From NCBI RefSeq assembly GCF_000473045.1, contig NZ_AXAY01000010.1, forward strand, positions 1 through 64,000: a stretch of 64,000 nt of DNA, given 5' to 3'. Origin of the DNA: Bradyrhizobium sp. WSM3983. GTDB taxonomy: Bacteria; Pseudomonadota; Alphaproteobacteria; Rhizobiales; Xanthobacteraceae. Below are positions 15,952 to 24,732 of this stretch, in pieces. A model generated the notes under the pieces. It did no database searches. It was given only the letters and a program-made list of their open reading frames with translations, and was not told the origin of the DNA. The first letter of the stretch is position 1. Each line of letters opens with the position of its first letter. The position numbers and the translations under genes were made by a program.

Positions 15952-17484
15952 TCAGTGCCCCGCCATGTGCCGGCCGACTTCGGTGAGATCGGCTTCGCTG
16001 GTCCGTGCTTCATACACGAATTCGCCGTGGAACATCACCACCAGCCGGTCGGACAGTTCGAGCAGTTCGTCGAGATCCTCGCTGACCAGCAGAACGGCGG
16101 CGCCGCGGTTGCGCGCAGCCATGATCTCGGCGTGGATCTGTGCCACGGCCGCGAAGTCGAGGCCGAAGCAGGGATTGGCTGCGATCAATACCTCGACATC
16201 GCCGGCAAGCTCGCGCGCGAGCACGGCGCGCTGGACGTTGCCGCCTGATAGCGCCGAGATCGGCGTCTCCGGCGTGCGGGTCTTGATCTTGTATTGGCCG
16301 ATCTTCTTCTTGGCGTCGTCGCGGAAGGCGCCGCGGTTGAGCCACCAGCCGAGGCTGGCGAAGGGGGCGCGGTCGAACTCGCGGAAGGCGATGTTGTCGG
16401 CGACGCTCATGCCGCCGACGCAGGCGTTCTTCAGTGGCTCCTCGGGCAGGAGCGACATCTTGTGGCGTCGCATCTCCTCGCGGCTGGCGTGATAGGGATC
16501 GCCGGCGACGCGGATCTCACCACTCTCCGAGTCGCGCTGACCGGCCAGAACTTCGACAAGCTGGCGTTGGCCGTTGCCGGAGACGCCAGCGATGCCGACG
16601 ATCTCGCCGGCACGCACAGTGAGGGAGACGTCATGCACGGCGACAGCGCCGGCATCGTCGAGCGCACGGATCTTTGCCAACTCCAACCGCGCCTGACCGG
16701 TCTCGCCAGTCCGTGGCGGCTGCACGGTCAGCTCCTCGGCGCCGATCATGGTGCGCGCCATGGCGTCCGGCGTCAGTTCGGCGACCCTGCCGGCACCGGC
16801 GAGCTTGCCGCGGCGCAGGATCGTGACCTCGTCTGCGAAGGCCATGACCTCGCGGAACTTGTGCGTGATCATCAGGATGGTCAGCTCGCCCTTGACGACC
16901 ATGCCGCGGAGCATGCCGAGCACCTCGTCGGCTTCGGCCGGCGTCAGCACCGAGGTTGGCTCATCCAGGATCAGGAAGCGGCGCTTCAGATAGAGCTGCT
17001 TGAGGATCTCGCATTTCTGCCGCTCGCCGGCCGAGATGTCGGAGACTTTCGCGGAGAGCGGCACCTTGAAGGGCATGCGGGCGAGGAACGTTTCGAGCTG
17101 CTTCATCTCTTTCGGCCAGTTCACCACGGCCGGCACGTCATCGCGCGCCAGCACGAGGTTTTCGGCGACTGTCATGGCCGGCACCAGCGTAAAATGCTGG
17201 TAGACCATGCCGAGGCCGAGCGCATGCGCGTCCTTCGGATTGGCGATGGCCTGCTCGCGGCCACCGACGAGGATGTCGCCTTCGGTCGCGTGGTAATAGC
17301 CCATGATGCACTTGACGAGGGTCGACTTGCCGGCGCCATTCTCGCCGAGCAACGCATGGAACGAGCCGGGCCGCACCTTCAGCTCAACATTGTCCAGCGC
17401 CAGGAAATCGCCGAAACGCATGGTCATGGCGATGGCATCGACGCCGAAGGCGCCGGAGGGCGGAGGCGGCTCGCCGATGATCAC
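15952..17484 (-). CDS. ABC transporter ATP-binding protein, tandem ATPase (importer 2)
   Basis: The 510-residue tandem ABC protein has Walker [10 protein letters not shown] (residues 47-55), the signature ISAGERQK, Walker [11 protein letters not shown], and a second domain with [10 protein letters not shown] and LSGGNVQR. It starts with GTG at 17484, overlapping the TGA of the biuret-hydrolase-like gene (GTGA), with GGAG eight bases upstream; the longer frame lies inside that gene. It energises the second BMP-type importer. It is separated from its permease genes by the hydrolase gene, which places the hydrolase firmly in the transport operon. Confidence 0.9.
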   Translation of the reverse strand: MIIGEPPPPSGAFGVDAIAMTMRFGDFLALDNVELKVRPGSFHALLGENGAGKSTLVKCIMGYYHATEGDILVGGREQAIANPKDAHALGLGMVYQHFTLVPAMTVAENLVLARDDVPAVVNWPKEMKQLETFLARMPFKVPLSAKVSDISAGERQKCEILKQLYLKRRFLILDEPTSVLTPAEADEVLGMLRGMVVKGELTILMITHKFREVMAFADEVTILRRGKLAGAGRVAELTPDAMARTMIGAEELTVQPPRTGETGQARLELAKIRALDDAGAVAVHDVSLTVRAGEIVGIAGVSGNGQRQLVEVLAGQRDSESGEIRVAGDPYHASREEMRRHKMSLLPEEPLKNACVGGMSVADNIAFREFDRAPFASLGWWLNRGAFRDDAKKKIGQYKIKTRTPETPISALSGGNVQRAVLARELAGDVEVLIAANPCFGLDFAAVAQIHAEIMAARNRGAAVLLVSEDLDELLELSDRLVVMFHGEFVYEARTSEADLTEVGRHMAGH

Positions 17485-18164
17485 GAAATCGCTCCGATGA
17501 AGGCATCCGACGTCGAGACGGCGCCGAACACGCCGCCCTGCATCTTGATCATCTTCAGCGCATGGTCGTGATTGCTCTTGTCGGTCGCGCCGCAGCAATC
17601 GTGCAACAGGACGCATTCGAAGCCGCGGTCGTTGGCCTCGCGCATGGTTGTATGGACGCAGACATCGGTGGTGATGCCTGTGAGAACGATGTTCTCGATG
17701 CCGCGCACGCGCAGGATCAGCTCCAGATCGGTGGCGCAGAACGAACCCTTGCCGGGCTTGTCGATGATCGGCTCGCCCGGCAAGGGGCTAAGCTCCTCGA
17801 TGATGTCCCAGCCGGGCTCACCGCGCACCAGAATGCGGCCGCACGGGCCGGGATCGCCGATGCCGGCGCCGATCTGGCGCGAGCGCCAGCGCTTGTTGGC
17901 TGGCAGATCCGAGAGATCCGGGCGGTGGCCCTCGCGGGTATGGATGACGTGAAAGCCTTGGCTGCGCATCGCCGCGAGCAGCTTCTTGATTGGCTCGATC
18001 GGCGCTCGCGTCAGCGACAGATCATAGCCCATCTTGTCGACATAGCCGCCGATGCCGCAGAAGTCGGTCTGCATGTCGATGACGATGAGCGCGGTGTTTT
18101 GGGGGCGGAGATCGCCATTGTAGGGCCAGGCGTAGGGCTCGGACTTGATATAGCGCTCGGGCAT
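17481..18164 (-). CDS. biuH: Biuret amidohydrolase-like cysteine hydrolase (BiuH)
   Basis: The 227-residue isochorismatase-fold amidohydrolase closely resembles, from memory, the biuret hydrolase of Rhizobium leguminosarum. Shared features are the [16 protein letters not shown] start, [31 protein letters not shown] and [18 protein letters not shown]. Its expected catalytic triad is Asp30, Lys136, Cys169. It would release ammonia from biuret, giving allophanate, or act on a related ureide. The ATG is at 18164; the longer frame enters the permease gene. It sits between permease and ATPase genes of importer 2 with 11-base and overlapping spacing, so import and hydrolysis are co-expressed. No allophanate hydrolase is in the window. 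Confidence 0.82.
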   Translation of the reverse strand: MPERYIKSEPYAWPYNGDLRPQNTALIVIDMQTDFCGIGGYVDKMGYDLSLTRAPIEPIKKLLAAMRSQGFHVIHTREGHRPDLSDLPANKRWRSRQIGAGIGDPGPCGRILVRGEPGWDIIEELSPLPGEPIIDKPGKGSFCATDLELILRVRGIENIVLTGITTDVCVHTTMREANDRGFECVLLHDCCGATDKSNHDHALKMIKMQGGVFGAVSTSDAFIGAIS

Positions 18165-18175
18165 GATTTCGCTCT

Positions 18176-19102
18176 CTAGCGGGTGATCGACAATTCGGCC
18201 GGGGCTCCGGTCAGCGTGCGTTTCGGCGAGCAGGTGATGATCATGATCGCCAGCGTCAGGATGTAGGGCGCGGCGTTGAAGAGGTGATAGCCGGAGGTGA
18301 CGCCGACCGATTGCAGCGCTGGTCCCAGCGCTGCGGCGCCGCCGAAGGCAAGCGAGGCCCACAGGCAAAGCAGCGGATCCCAGCGCGCGAAGATCACGAG
18401 CGCCACGGCGGTGATGCCCTGGCCGGACGAGAGGCCCTCGTTCCAGCTTCCGGGATAGAACAGCGACAGGAATGAGCCGCCGATGCCAGCGAGAAAGCCG
18501 CCGACCATGGTCGCGCGCAGGCGGATCAGGAGCACGGAGTGGCCCATTGCGCGCGCAGCGTCTGAGCTCTCGCCGGCGGTGCGGATGAGCAAGCCCCAGC
18601 GCGTGGTGCGGAAGGCCCAATAGAGGATCGGTGCAAGCGCGACGCCGATCAGGAACAACGCGTTGACGCGCAGCGCGGCGCGCAACTGCGGGATGTCGCT
18701 CCACCAGCCGAAATCGATCGCGGGCAGCCGCGGTGCAGTCGGCTCGATCAGCGGTTTGCCGAGATAGAAGGCAAGGCCGGTGCCGAACAGCATCAGTGCG
18801 ATGCCGACCGCGACGTCGTTGACGCGCGGCAGCGAGCAGATGCCGGCGTGCAGCGCGCCGAGCAGAGCTCCGGTGACGCCGGCGGCGAGCACACCGAGCC
18901 AGGGCGATCCCGTGAGATAGGAGATGCCGTAGGCACTCATCGCGCCCATCACCAGCGTGCCTTCAAGGCCGAGATTGATGCGGCCCGAGCGCTCGGTGAT
19001 GCATTCGCCCAAGCTCACGAACAGGAATGGCGTGGAGACGCGAATGGCGCCGCCGAGCACCGCGAGCGGGACGGTCCAGAGGCCGATTGATCCGTCTGCC
19101 AT
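18176..19102 (-). CDS. ABC transporter permease, BMP/nucleoside class (importer 2)
   Basis: The 308-residue membrane protein carries the shorter-permease mark [18 protein letters not shown] near residues 33-50, then several hydrophobic segments. The start lies one base after the stop of the preceding permease gene, and its end is 11 bases before the hydrolase gene. It forms the channel of importer 2 with the 370-residue permease. Confidence 0.9.
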   Translation of the reverse strand: MADGSIGLWTVPLAVLGGAIRVSTPFLFVSLGECITERSGRINLGLEGTLVMGAMSAYGISYLTGSPWLGVLAAGVTGALLGALHAGICSLPRVNDVAVGIALMLFGTGLAFYLGKPLIEPTAPRLPAIDFGWWSDIPQLRAALRVNALFLIGVALAPILYWAFRTTRWGLLIRTAGESSDAARAMGHSVLLIRLRATMVGGFLAGIGGSFLSLFYPGSWNEGLSSGQGITAVALVIFARWDPLLCLWASLAFGGAAALGPALQSVGVTSGYHLFNAAPYILTLAIMIITCSPKRTLTGAPAELSITR

Positions 19103-19103
19103 C

Positions 19104-20216
19104 TCAGGATTTTCCCTTCAAAAATCCGATGCGGCCGTAGAGCGCATCGCTGGCGAGCACGAAGACGAAGATGATGCCCTGGAGCACCAGCACGGAAGCA
19201 TCGGGCAGTCCCAGCCGGCGCTGCAACAGGCCACCGCTGGCGCTGATGCCGCCGAGCAGGATCGCGACAGGAATGATCGCAAGCGGATTTTGCCGCGCCA
19301 GGAAGGCAACCAGAATGCCGGTGAAGCCGTAGCCGGCCGCAAGATTGGCATTGGTGCGGCCCTGAACGGCGGCGACCTCGACCATGCCGGCCAGACCTGC
19401 GGCGCCGCCGGCGAGGAAGCAGATGGTGAGGATGAGCTTGCTGACGCCGAGGCCGACGATCTTGGCGGCGCGTATGTTGCCGCCGGCAACGCGGGCGGCG
19501 AAGCCGAACACGGTGTGATAGATCAGGATGTAGGCGGCGACCGCGGCGATCAGGCCGAAGACGAGGCCCCAATGCACGTCGGTGCCGGGGATCGTTCCGA
19601 TCATGTTGGCGGCCCCGATCTCGCGGGTCGACGGCTTGTTGAGGCTCGCTGGATCCCGCATCATGCCTTCGACGAGGTGATTGAGGATCGCAAGCGCGAT
19701 GTAGACGAGCAAGAGGCTCGAGATCGTCTCGTTGACGCCGCGATACTGCCGCAGCCCGCCTGCCAGCATGATCCACAAACCGCCGCCGATGACGCCGGCG
19801 ATGACCATGGCCATCTGCACGACAAGCGGCGGCAAGCCCTGAAGCAACAGTGCGGCGCTGGTCGCCGACAGCGCGCCGATCAGCAACGCGCCTTCGCCGC
19901 CGATGATGACCATGCCGAGCTGCGCCGGCAGCGCTGTGCAAAGGGCGGTAAGGATCAGCGGCGCCGCACGTGTCAGCGTATTCTGCCAGGAGAACCAGGT
20001 GCCGAACGCGCCGTAATACATGTAGAAATAGAGGTCGAGCGGGTTCTTGCCGAACATGGCGACGAAGATGCCGAAGACCACGAGCGCGCCGGCAAGCGCC
20101 GCGGCCGGGATCAGGATATATTCGATCGTGCCGCCGTGGCGTAGGAGAAACCCCGGGTTGGCGGCCGGGGCAACTGTCCCGACCGCCTCGGCAGAATCCG
20201 CCGCTTCCGCTGTCAC
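19104..20216 (-). CDS. ABC transporter permease, BMP/nucleoside class (importer 2)
   Basis: The 370-residue permease has a short polar N-terminus and about ten membrane segments. MVIIGGEGALLIGALSA, NETISSLLLVYIAL and NANLAAGYGFTGILVAFLARQNP are typical of the longer nucleoside-class permease. It starts with a GTG at 20216 that overlaps the TGA of the binding-protein gene (GTGA), indicating coupled translation. The upstream part of the open frame is antisense noise within the binding-protein gene. Confidence 0.9.
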   Translation of the reverse strand: MTAEAADSAEAVGTVAPAANPGFLLRHGGTIEYILIPAAALAGALVVFGIFVAMFGKNPLDLYFYMYYGAFGTWFSWQNTLTRAAPLILTALCTALPAQLGMVIIGGEGALLIGALSATSAALLLQGLPPLVVQMAMVIAGVIGGGLWIMLAGGLRQYRGVNETISSLLLVYIALAILNHLVEGMMRDPASLNKPSTREIGAANMIGTIPGTDVHWGLVFGLIAAVAAYILIYHTVFGFAARVAGGNIRAAKIVGLGVSKLILTICFLAGGAAGLAGMVEVAAVQGRTNANLAAGYGFTGILVAFLARQNPLAIIPVAILLGGISASGGLLQRRLGLPDASVLVLQGIIFVFVLASDALYGRIGFLKGKS

Positions 20217-21325
20217 GAAGTCGCTCCGATCACGCCCTCGACGAGATAGTCCATCTTCTCGAGTTCGGGATCCTTCTGGCCGCGATCGGTGCCGGCCGCG
20301 ATCACCGTCTTGCCCTTGTTGTCGACCAGTCCGCCCTTGAAGATCGCGTAGCCGTCCGCCGAGAGGAATTTTGCCTTGACCTGGTCGGCGTGCTTGCGCG
20401 CTTCGGCGGAAACGGCCTCGCCGTAAGGCGAGGTCTTGACGATCTCTTCCTTGAGGCCGCCGCGGTAGAAGTTCGCAATGCTCTCGCCGGCGGCAATCAT
20501 CTTCACGAACTTCGGATAGAGCGCTTCCCAATTCCATTCCGCGCCGGTCAGATACGCCTTCGGCGCGAGCGGCGACTGGTTGACGTGATAGCCGCACACC
20601 ATGGCGCCGCGGCGGGCGGCATTCTCGACCATGGTCTTGGGGCCATCGACGTGACAGGTGAGAACATCGACGCCCTGGTCGATCAGGCTGTTGGTGGCTT
20701 CGGCTTCCTTGACCGGCATCGACCAGTCGCCGGTGAAGATCACCTGGGTGGTGGCTTTGGGATTGGCGAGCTTGGCGCCGAGCGCGAAGGCGTTGATGTT
20801 GCGCAGCACCTGCGGGATCGGCTTGGCCGCGACGAAGCCGAGCTTGCCGCTCTTGGAGGTGTGGCCGGCAACGATGCCCGAGATGTATTGGGCTTCGTCG
20901 ATATAGCCGAAATAGCTGCCGGCGTTCTTCGGATCCTTGTCGGTCCAGAGGCCTCCGCAGTGCTCGAAGCGCAGCTTAGGGTACTTGGTGGCCATCTTGA
21001 TCATGTGCGGATTGTAGTAGCCGAACGAAGTCGGGAAGAGCAGGGTGGCGCCGTCGAGGTTGATCATGGACTCGATCGTCTTCTCGACCGCGTCGGTCTC
21101 CGGCACCTTCTCTTCCTCGACGACCTTCAGCCCGGGAATCTTCTTCAGAGCGGCGGCACCCTGTGCGTGTGCCTGGTTGTAGCCGTAGTCGTCGCGCGAG
21201 CCGACATAGATGAAGCCGATGGTGGTGTCGGCGGCGAAGGCCGGGCGGGCGCCGGCTGCCGCGCCGAGGGTGAGGGCCGCGCCGCCCTGCAACAAATGAC
21301 GTCGTGAAATCCTGCTAAAATCCAT
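20213..21325 (-). CDS. BMP family substrate-binding protein with Tat signal (importer 2)
   Basis: The 370-residue BMP-type binding protein begins MDFSRISRRHLLQGGAALTL, a twin-arginine signal, so it is probably exported folded; the importer-1 binding protein has an ordinary Sec-type leader. FIYVGSRDDYGYNQAHAQG, FPTSFGYYNP, LRFEHCGGLW and VDVLTCHVDGP place it in the BMP family but in a different branch from the first. ATG at 21325 has GGGGAG upstream. It leads the operon binding protein - permease - permease - biuH-like - ATPase - deaminase. A near-consensus sigma-54 promoter lies 77-91 bases upstream. The ligand may be a ureide, biuret or guanine (inference). Confidence 0.9.
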   Translation of the reverse strand: MDFSRISRRHLLQGGAALTLGAAAGARPAFAADTTIGFIYVGSRDDYGYNQAHAQGAAALKKIPGLKVVEEEKVPETDAVEKTIESMINLDGATLLFPTSFGYYNPHMIKMATKYPKLRFEHCGGLWTDKDPKNAGSYFGYIDEAQYISGIVAGHTSKSGKLGFVAAKPIPQVLRNINAFALGAKLANPKATTQVIFTGDWSMPVKEAEATNSLIDQGVDVLTCHVDGPKTMVENAARRGAMVCGYHVNQSPLAPKAYLTGAEWNWEALYPKFVKMIAAGESIANFYRGGLKEEIVKTSPYGEAVSAEARKHADQVKAKFLSADGYAIFKGGLVDNKGKTVIAAGTDRGQKDPELEKMDYLVEGVIGATS

Positions 21326-21401
21326 TGCTTGCTCCCCTCGGCGGCTGGACCGCCTCAATCTCGCGGCTGCGCCGGTCTGGCGGAGCCCGGGATAGGATGT
21401 C

Positions 21402-21416
21402 GCAAGCTTCGTGCCA
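21402..21416 (-). promoter_or_regulatory. Near-consensus sigma-54 promoter for importer 2 operon
   Basis: On the minus strand the sequence is TGGCACGAAGCTTGC, a full match to TGGCACG-N4-TTGC. The predicted start near 21390 gives a leader of about 65 bases before the ATG at 21325. Sigma-54 promoters need an enhancer-binding activator such as NtrC, so nitrogen control is likely. Confidence 0.75.
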
Positions 21417-21481
21417 GAGGCTACAGAGCGGTCATTTGATCATAAGGTATTGAAAAATATCAAAAATGTGTGATTCAGAAA

Positions 21482-21493
21482 TCCTGATCAGGA
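21482..21493. promoter_or_regulatory. 12-bp palindrome, possible activator or repressor site
   Basis: TCCTGATCAGGA is a perfect palindrome in the A+T-rich middle of the divergent promoter region. It lies about 66-80 bases upstream of the importer-2 sigma-54 promoter, a plausible place for an enhancer-binding protein. No known consensus is matched. Confidence 0.3.
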
Positions 21494-21664
21494 AATCGGC
21501 AGATTAAATTATGGGCAGTATTATCCGATTGTATGCAAGAGAGTTAAGCAGTTCTAATCGGCCCTCACGTGTGTGTGCATGACGCGGCTGGGGCCGTCGG
21601 CCGACCACCCGTATTCATGCTAACCACGCGCTGACTTGAAGCGGTGCCGGCCGCCTGAACTCGC

Positions 21665-21679
21665 TGGCACCGAACTTGT
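21665..21679 (+). promoter_or_regulatory. Sigma-54-like promoter candidate for allC
   Basis: TGGCACCGAACTTGT has a perfect TGGCAC block at correct spacing, but the usually invariant -12 C is T. A start near 21691 would lie about 25 bases before the ATG at 21716. It could be a weak sigma-54 promoter or a coincidence. Confidence 0.35.
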
Positions 21680-21715
21680 ACCGATTGGAGTTGGGACCGC
21701 TGCACGGTCTCCAGG

Positions 21716-22993
21716 ATGGAAAGCTTGACCGAGATGGCTGCCGTGACCGCCGTTCAACATGCATCGCTCGGCGAGGAGATCGTGCGTCGAATTAACGAGC
21801 TCGCGGCGATTTCGGAAGAAGACGGCAAGCTCACCCGCATCTATCTCACGAAGGAACTGCGCACGGCCTCGGACCTCATCCTCGGCTGGATGCGCGAGGC
21901 CGGCATGAGCGCGCATCTCGATGCGATCGGTAATGTCTGCGGCCGCTACGAAGGCGAGCGGCCGGGGGCCCCCTGCCTGATGCTCGGCTCGCATTACGAC
22001 ACGGTGCGTGACGCCGGCAAATGGGATGGGCCGCTGGGCGTGATCACGGCGATCGCCTGCGTCGCCGAGCTCAATCGCCGCGGCACGCGCCTGCCGTTTG
22101 CGATCGAAATTGTGGGCTTTGCCGACGAGGAGGGCGTGCGCTTCGCCTCGACCCTGCTCGGCAGCCGCGCCGTGGCGGGCACTTTCGACGAGAGCGTCCT
22201 GAACACGCGCGACCGCGACGGCGTGTCGATGCGCGATGCGCTGATCGAGTTCGGCCTCGACCCTGACCATATCGGCGCGGCGGCGCGCGCGCGGCGCGAG
22301 CTGCTGGCCTATCTTGAAATGCACATCGAGCAGGGGCCGGTGCTGGAAGCGCAGAATCTCCCAGTCGGTGTCGTCACCGCGATTGCAGGCGCGACACGGC
22401 TGGCGGCGCGGCTCACCGGCATGGCTGGTCACGCCGGCACCGTGCCGATGGCGCTGCGCCGTGACGCGCTCAGTGGTGCTGCCGAATGCATTGGCGCGAT
22501 CGAGCAGTTTTGCCGGACCGACGAGGGTGGCCTGGTTGGCACCGTCGGCTATATCCAGGCGAGCCCCGGCGCGACCAATGTCATTCCGGGCGAAGTATCC
22601 TTCACCATCGACATGCGCGCGCCGACCGATATGCATCGCAAGCGCGCGGTCGCCGACGTCGTCCGCCAGATCGAGGCGATCGCCAAGCGCCGCCAACTGG
22701 CGCTTCAGCTCGACGTCACCCATGAGAACCGCACCGCGCCTTGCGCGCCCTGGCTGAAGGATCAGATCGCACAGGCGATCGCTGCCGAAGGTTTTTCCGC
22801 CTTCGAGCTGCCGAGCGGAGCGGGGCACGACGGCATGGCGATGATCGACATCGCTGATATCGGCATGATCTTCGTCCGTTGCCGCGGCGGCATCAGCCAT
22901 CATCCGGACGAGCATGTCGAACTGGTGGACGCCGACGCCGGCGCGCGCGTTTTGCTGCGGGTGATCGAGAATTTCAGGGCGCGGGAGCGGTAA
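21716..22993 (+). CDS. allC: Allantoate amidohydrolase (M20 family, AllC-like)
   Basis: The 425-residue metal-dependent amidohydrolase of the M20 family is of the allantoate/N-carbamoyl amino acid hydrolase branch. Metal-binding residues are seen in SHYDTV (His93), WDGPLGV (Asp104), FADEEGVRF (Glu138/139) and EMHIEQGP (His203), and the dimerisation domain shows GMAGHAGTVPM. ISHHPDEHV is the C-terminal ligand segment. It would convert allantoate from the PuuE step to ureidoglycine and ammonia; an N-carbamoyl amino acid amidase is the alternative. An in-frame ATG at 21734 is another possible start. It is divergent from the importer-2 operon. Confidence 0.85.
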   Translation: MESLTEMAAVTAVQHASLGEEIVRRINELAAISEEDGKLTRIYLTKELRTASDLILGWMREAGMSAHLDAIGNVCGRYEGERPGAPCLMLGSHYDTVRDAGKWDGPLGVITAIACVAELNRRGTRLPFAIEIVGFADEEGVRFASTLLGSRAVAGTFDESVLNTRDRDGVSMRDALIEFGLDPDHIGAAARARRELLAYLEMHIEQGPVLEAQNLPVGVVTAIAGATRLAARLTGMAGHAGTVPMALRRDALSGAAECIGAIEQFCRTDEGGLVGTVGYIQASPGATNVIPGEVSFTIDMRAPTDMHRKRAVADVVRQIEAIAKRRQLALQLDVTHENRTAPCAPWLKDQIAQAIAAEGFSAFELPSGAGHDGMAMIDIADIGMIFVRCRGGISHHPDEHVELVDADAGARVLLRVIENFRARER

Positions 22994-23091
22994 GCCCACC
23001 CGCAAGTCACCGGGTAGAGATACGGATCAGACAGGGCTAAAATAGCGACTGCCCAGCACCGGGATCACCAGACATCGGCCGACCTACACAG

Positions 23092-24465
23092 ATGAACAGC
23101 GATATTTCCTTTCCGTCCCCTCAAGAGAACCGATTTTACCAGGGCATGGCCGCGAGCCTGGTCGCGAATGCTCTTCAGGCTGTCAATTTTCTCGGTGACC
23201 GGTTCCTGAGGCAGTCGCCTCATTCTTTGTCGGCGATCGAGGACCTCTACCGGCACTCGATGGACAGCGCCTTTTCGGTGACCGAGGCTTTCCTCGTCAC
23301 GGGCGCACCGCACGCCTCCGCCTACTACCCGCGCGACTTCGCCTGGTTCTATCCTGACGTTCTCGACCCCGAGACCATCATGGATTCGCAGGACGCGGTG
23401 CGCCGGGCGCGCCTGCTCGAAAAGAGCGTACGCCTGTTACTGGAAGCCGTTCGCGCCGACGTCGTCACGACGACGATTGTCCCGGCGGGGCGCGCGCGGT
23501 ATCTCGGCGTGAATTATTTTTCGCGTCCCTCGGATACGCTGCTCGGCATTCTGGCCGGTCTCCAGCAGATGCTCTCCGCCGAGGAGCGGGCGTCGTCCTA
23601 TCTGGCGATGTCGCAATGCGCCCATGCCGGCCGCCTTTTGCTGGCTGATTATGGCGGCGATCTGAAGCGCGCGATCCTGAAGCTCGCAAGCGAGCTGGAG
23701 CCTTTCGATGCTGACGGCACCAGATATTTGCTCTGTGACGCGAGCGGGCCGCGCTCTGCGGCAACGGACACCCGTGCCGAGCGCCGGCGTTTTGTCACCA
23801 ATGCCTGCGTCTACACGACGTTCGTGTGGGGCATGCAGCTCGGTGTGGTCGACGAGATTGAGCTGAAGCGGCTGCTTGGACGCGACCTCGCGCAGTACAA
23901 GCGGGACCTGCTCCGCCTGTTCGGCAAGGACGGTTATATCAGGCATTCGCTGGATGGCCCTGCGGGCGCGCCGGTGTCCCTGGTCGCGCTGGATTTCGTC
24001 AGCGTGCATCGCGGCTTCTGGGACATGAACGATGCGAGCGAGCGCGCGTTGTTTGCGGCGACGGCCGATCTGATCATCGCCGAACCGCGTTTCCGCATCC
24101 CCAGCACATTCCACTTCCTGGTGTCGGCGGATAATCCGCGGAACAAGATGATCCACAAGATTGCGGCTCCCGCCTACCAGGGGCGCTCGTCATGGCCGAC
24201 GTTCAACGTCGAGTTCGCCGATCGTATGCTGGACTATGACGAGTTCGCGGGGAGCGATACCTATCGCGCCTGCGCGCAAGGGATACTGAAGGACATTCGC
24301 ACTGCGACCGAAGTCCACGGCGGTTATCAGGAGCTGATCTCCGAGCAGGGCCTGAAATATCGCACCTGGGCCTACAAGGGCGCCGTGGCCCATTCCTGGT
24401 TTCCGCGCTTCCTGTCGGTCTGGAGGAGGGCGTACGGAACGCCGCTCCTCCAGTGGAACGACTGA
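23092..24465 (+). CDS. Unrecognised protein, (alpha/alpha)6-barrel glycosidase-like
   Basis: The 457-residue protein has no signal peptide and is mostly helical. Segments such as SAYYPRDFAWFYPDVLD, LGVNYFSRPSD and the C-terminal GYQELISEQGLKYRTWAYKG resemble six-hairpin glycosidases (trehalase/glucoamylase/debranching type), where YPRD and a late Glu/Gln-rich loop line the active site. The similarity is only by eye, so I name a fold and not a reaction. It stands alone, about 100 bases after allC and 267 before a secreted phosphoesterase, and may act on a cytoplasmic oligosaccharide. Confidence 0.5.
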   Translation: MNSDISFPSPQENRFYQGMAASLVANALQAVNFLGDRFLRQSPHSLSAIEDLYRHSMDSAFSVTEAFLVTGAPHASAYYPRDFAWFYPDVLDPETIMDSQDAVRRARLLEKSVRLLLEAVRADVVTTTIVPAGRARYLGVNYFSRPSDTLLGILAGLQQMLSAEERASSYLAMSQCAHAGRLLLADYGGDLKRAILKLASELEPFDADGTRYLLCDASGPRSAATDTRAERRRFVTNACVYTTFVWGMQLGVVDEIELKRLLGRDLAQYKRDLLRLFGKDGYIRHSLDGPAGAPVSLVALDFVSVHRGFWDMNDASERALFAATADLIIAEPRFRIPSTFHFLVSADNPRNKMIHKIAAPAYQGRSSWPTFNVEFADRMLDYDEFAGSDTYRACAQGILKDIRTATEVHGGYQELISEQGLKYRTWAYKGAVAHSWFPRFLSVWRRAYGTPLLQWND

Positions 24466-24732
24466 AGGCACCACAACGCGAGCTCGCAGTTTCCCCCGCT
24501 CTCGTTGGCCCTTCTTGCGGTGGAAACCCGGAATCCTCGGGCGGCATCGCCAGCAAGCCATTGACAGCAATCCACAACCGCCGGCCGGTTGCGACAACGT
24601 GTCTCTGCACGCTGTCACAATCGCGTAATGCAAGTGACATTCTCGCGCAGCACGTCTGACAAGTGCGCCCCCTAGCTTGAAGTGCACTGAAACAATTTTT
24701 TCAGACTTCAGAAACGGACAGAGGGGTGTGCA

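Larger units (their letters stand above)
21326..21715. other. Divergent regulatory region, importer 2 operon and allC
   Basis: No gene is supported here. The centre (about 21435-21545) is clearly richer in A+T than its surroundings. It holds a perfect palindrome TCCTGATCAGGA (21482-21493), a TTGTATGCAA element (21529-21538) and two outward-facing sigma-54-like elements (21402-21416 and 21665-21679). The spacing suggests shared activator sites in the middle serving both operons. Confidence 0.6.
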
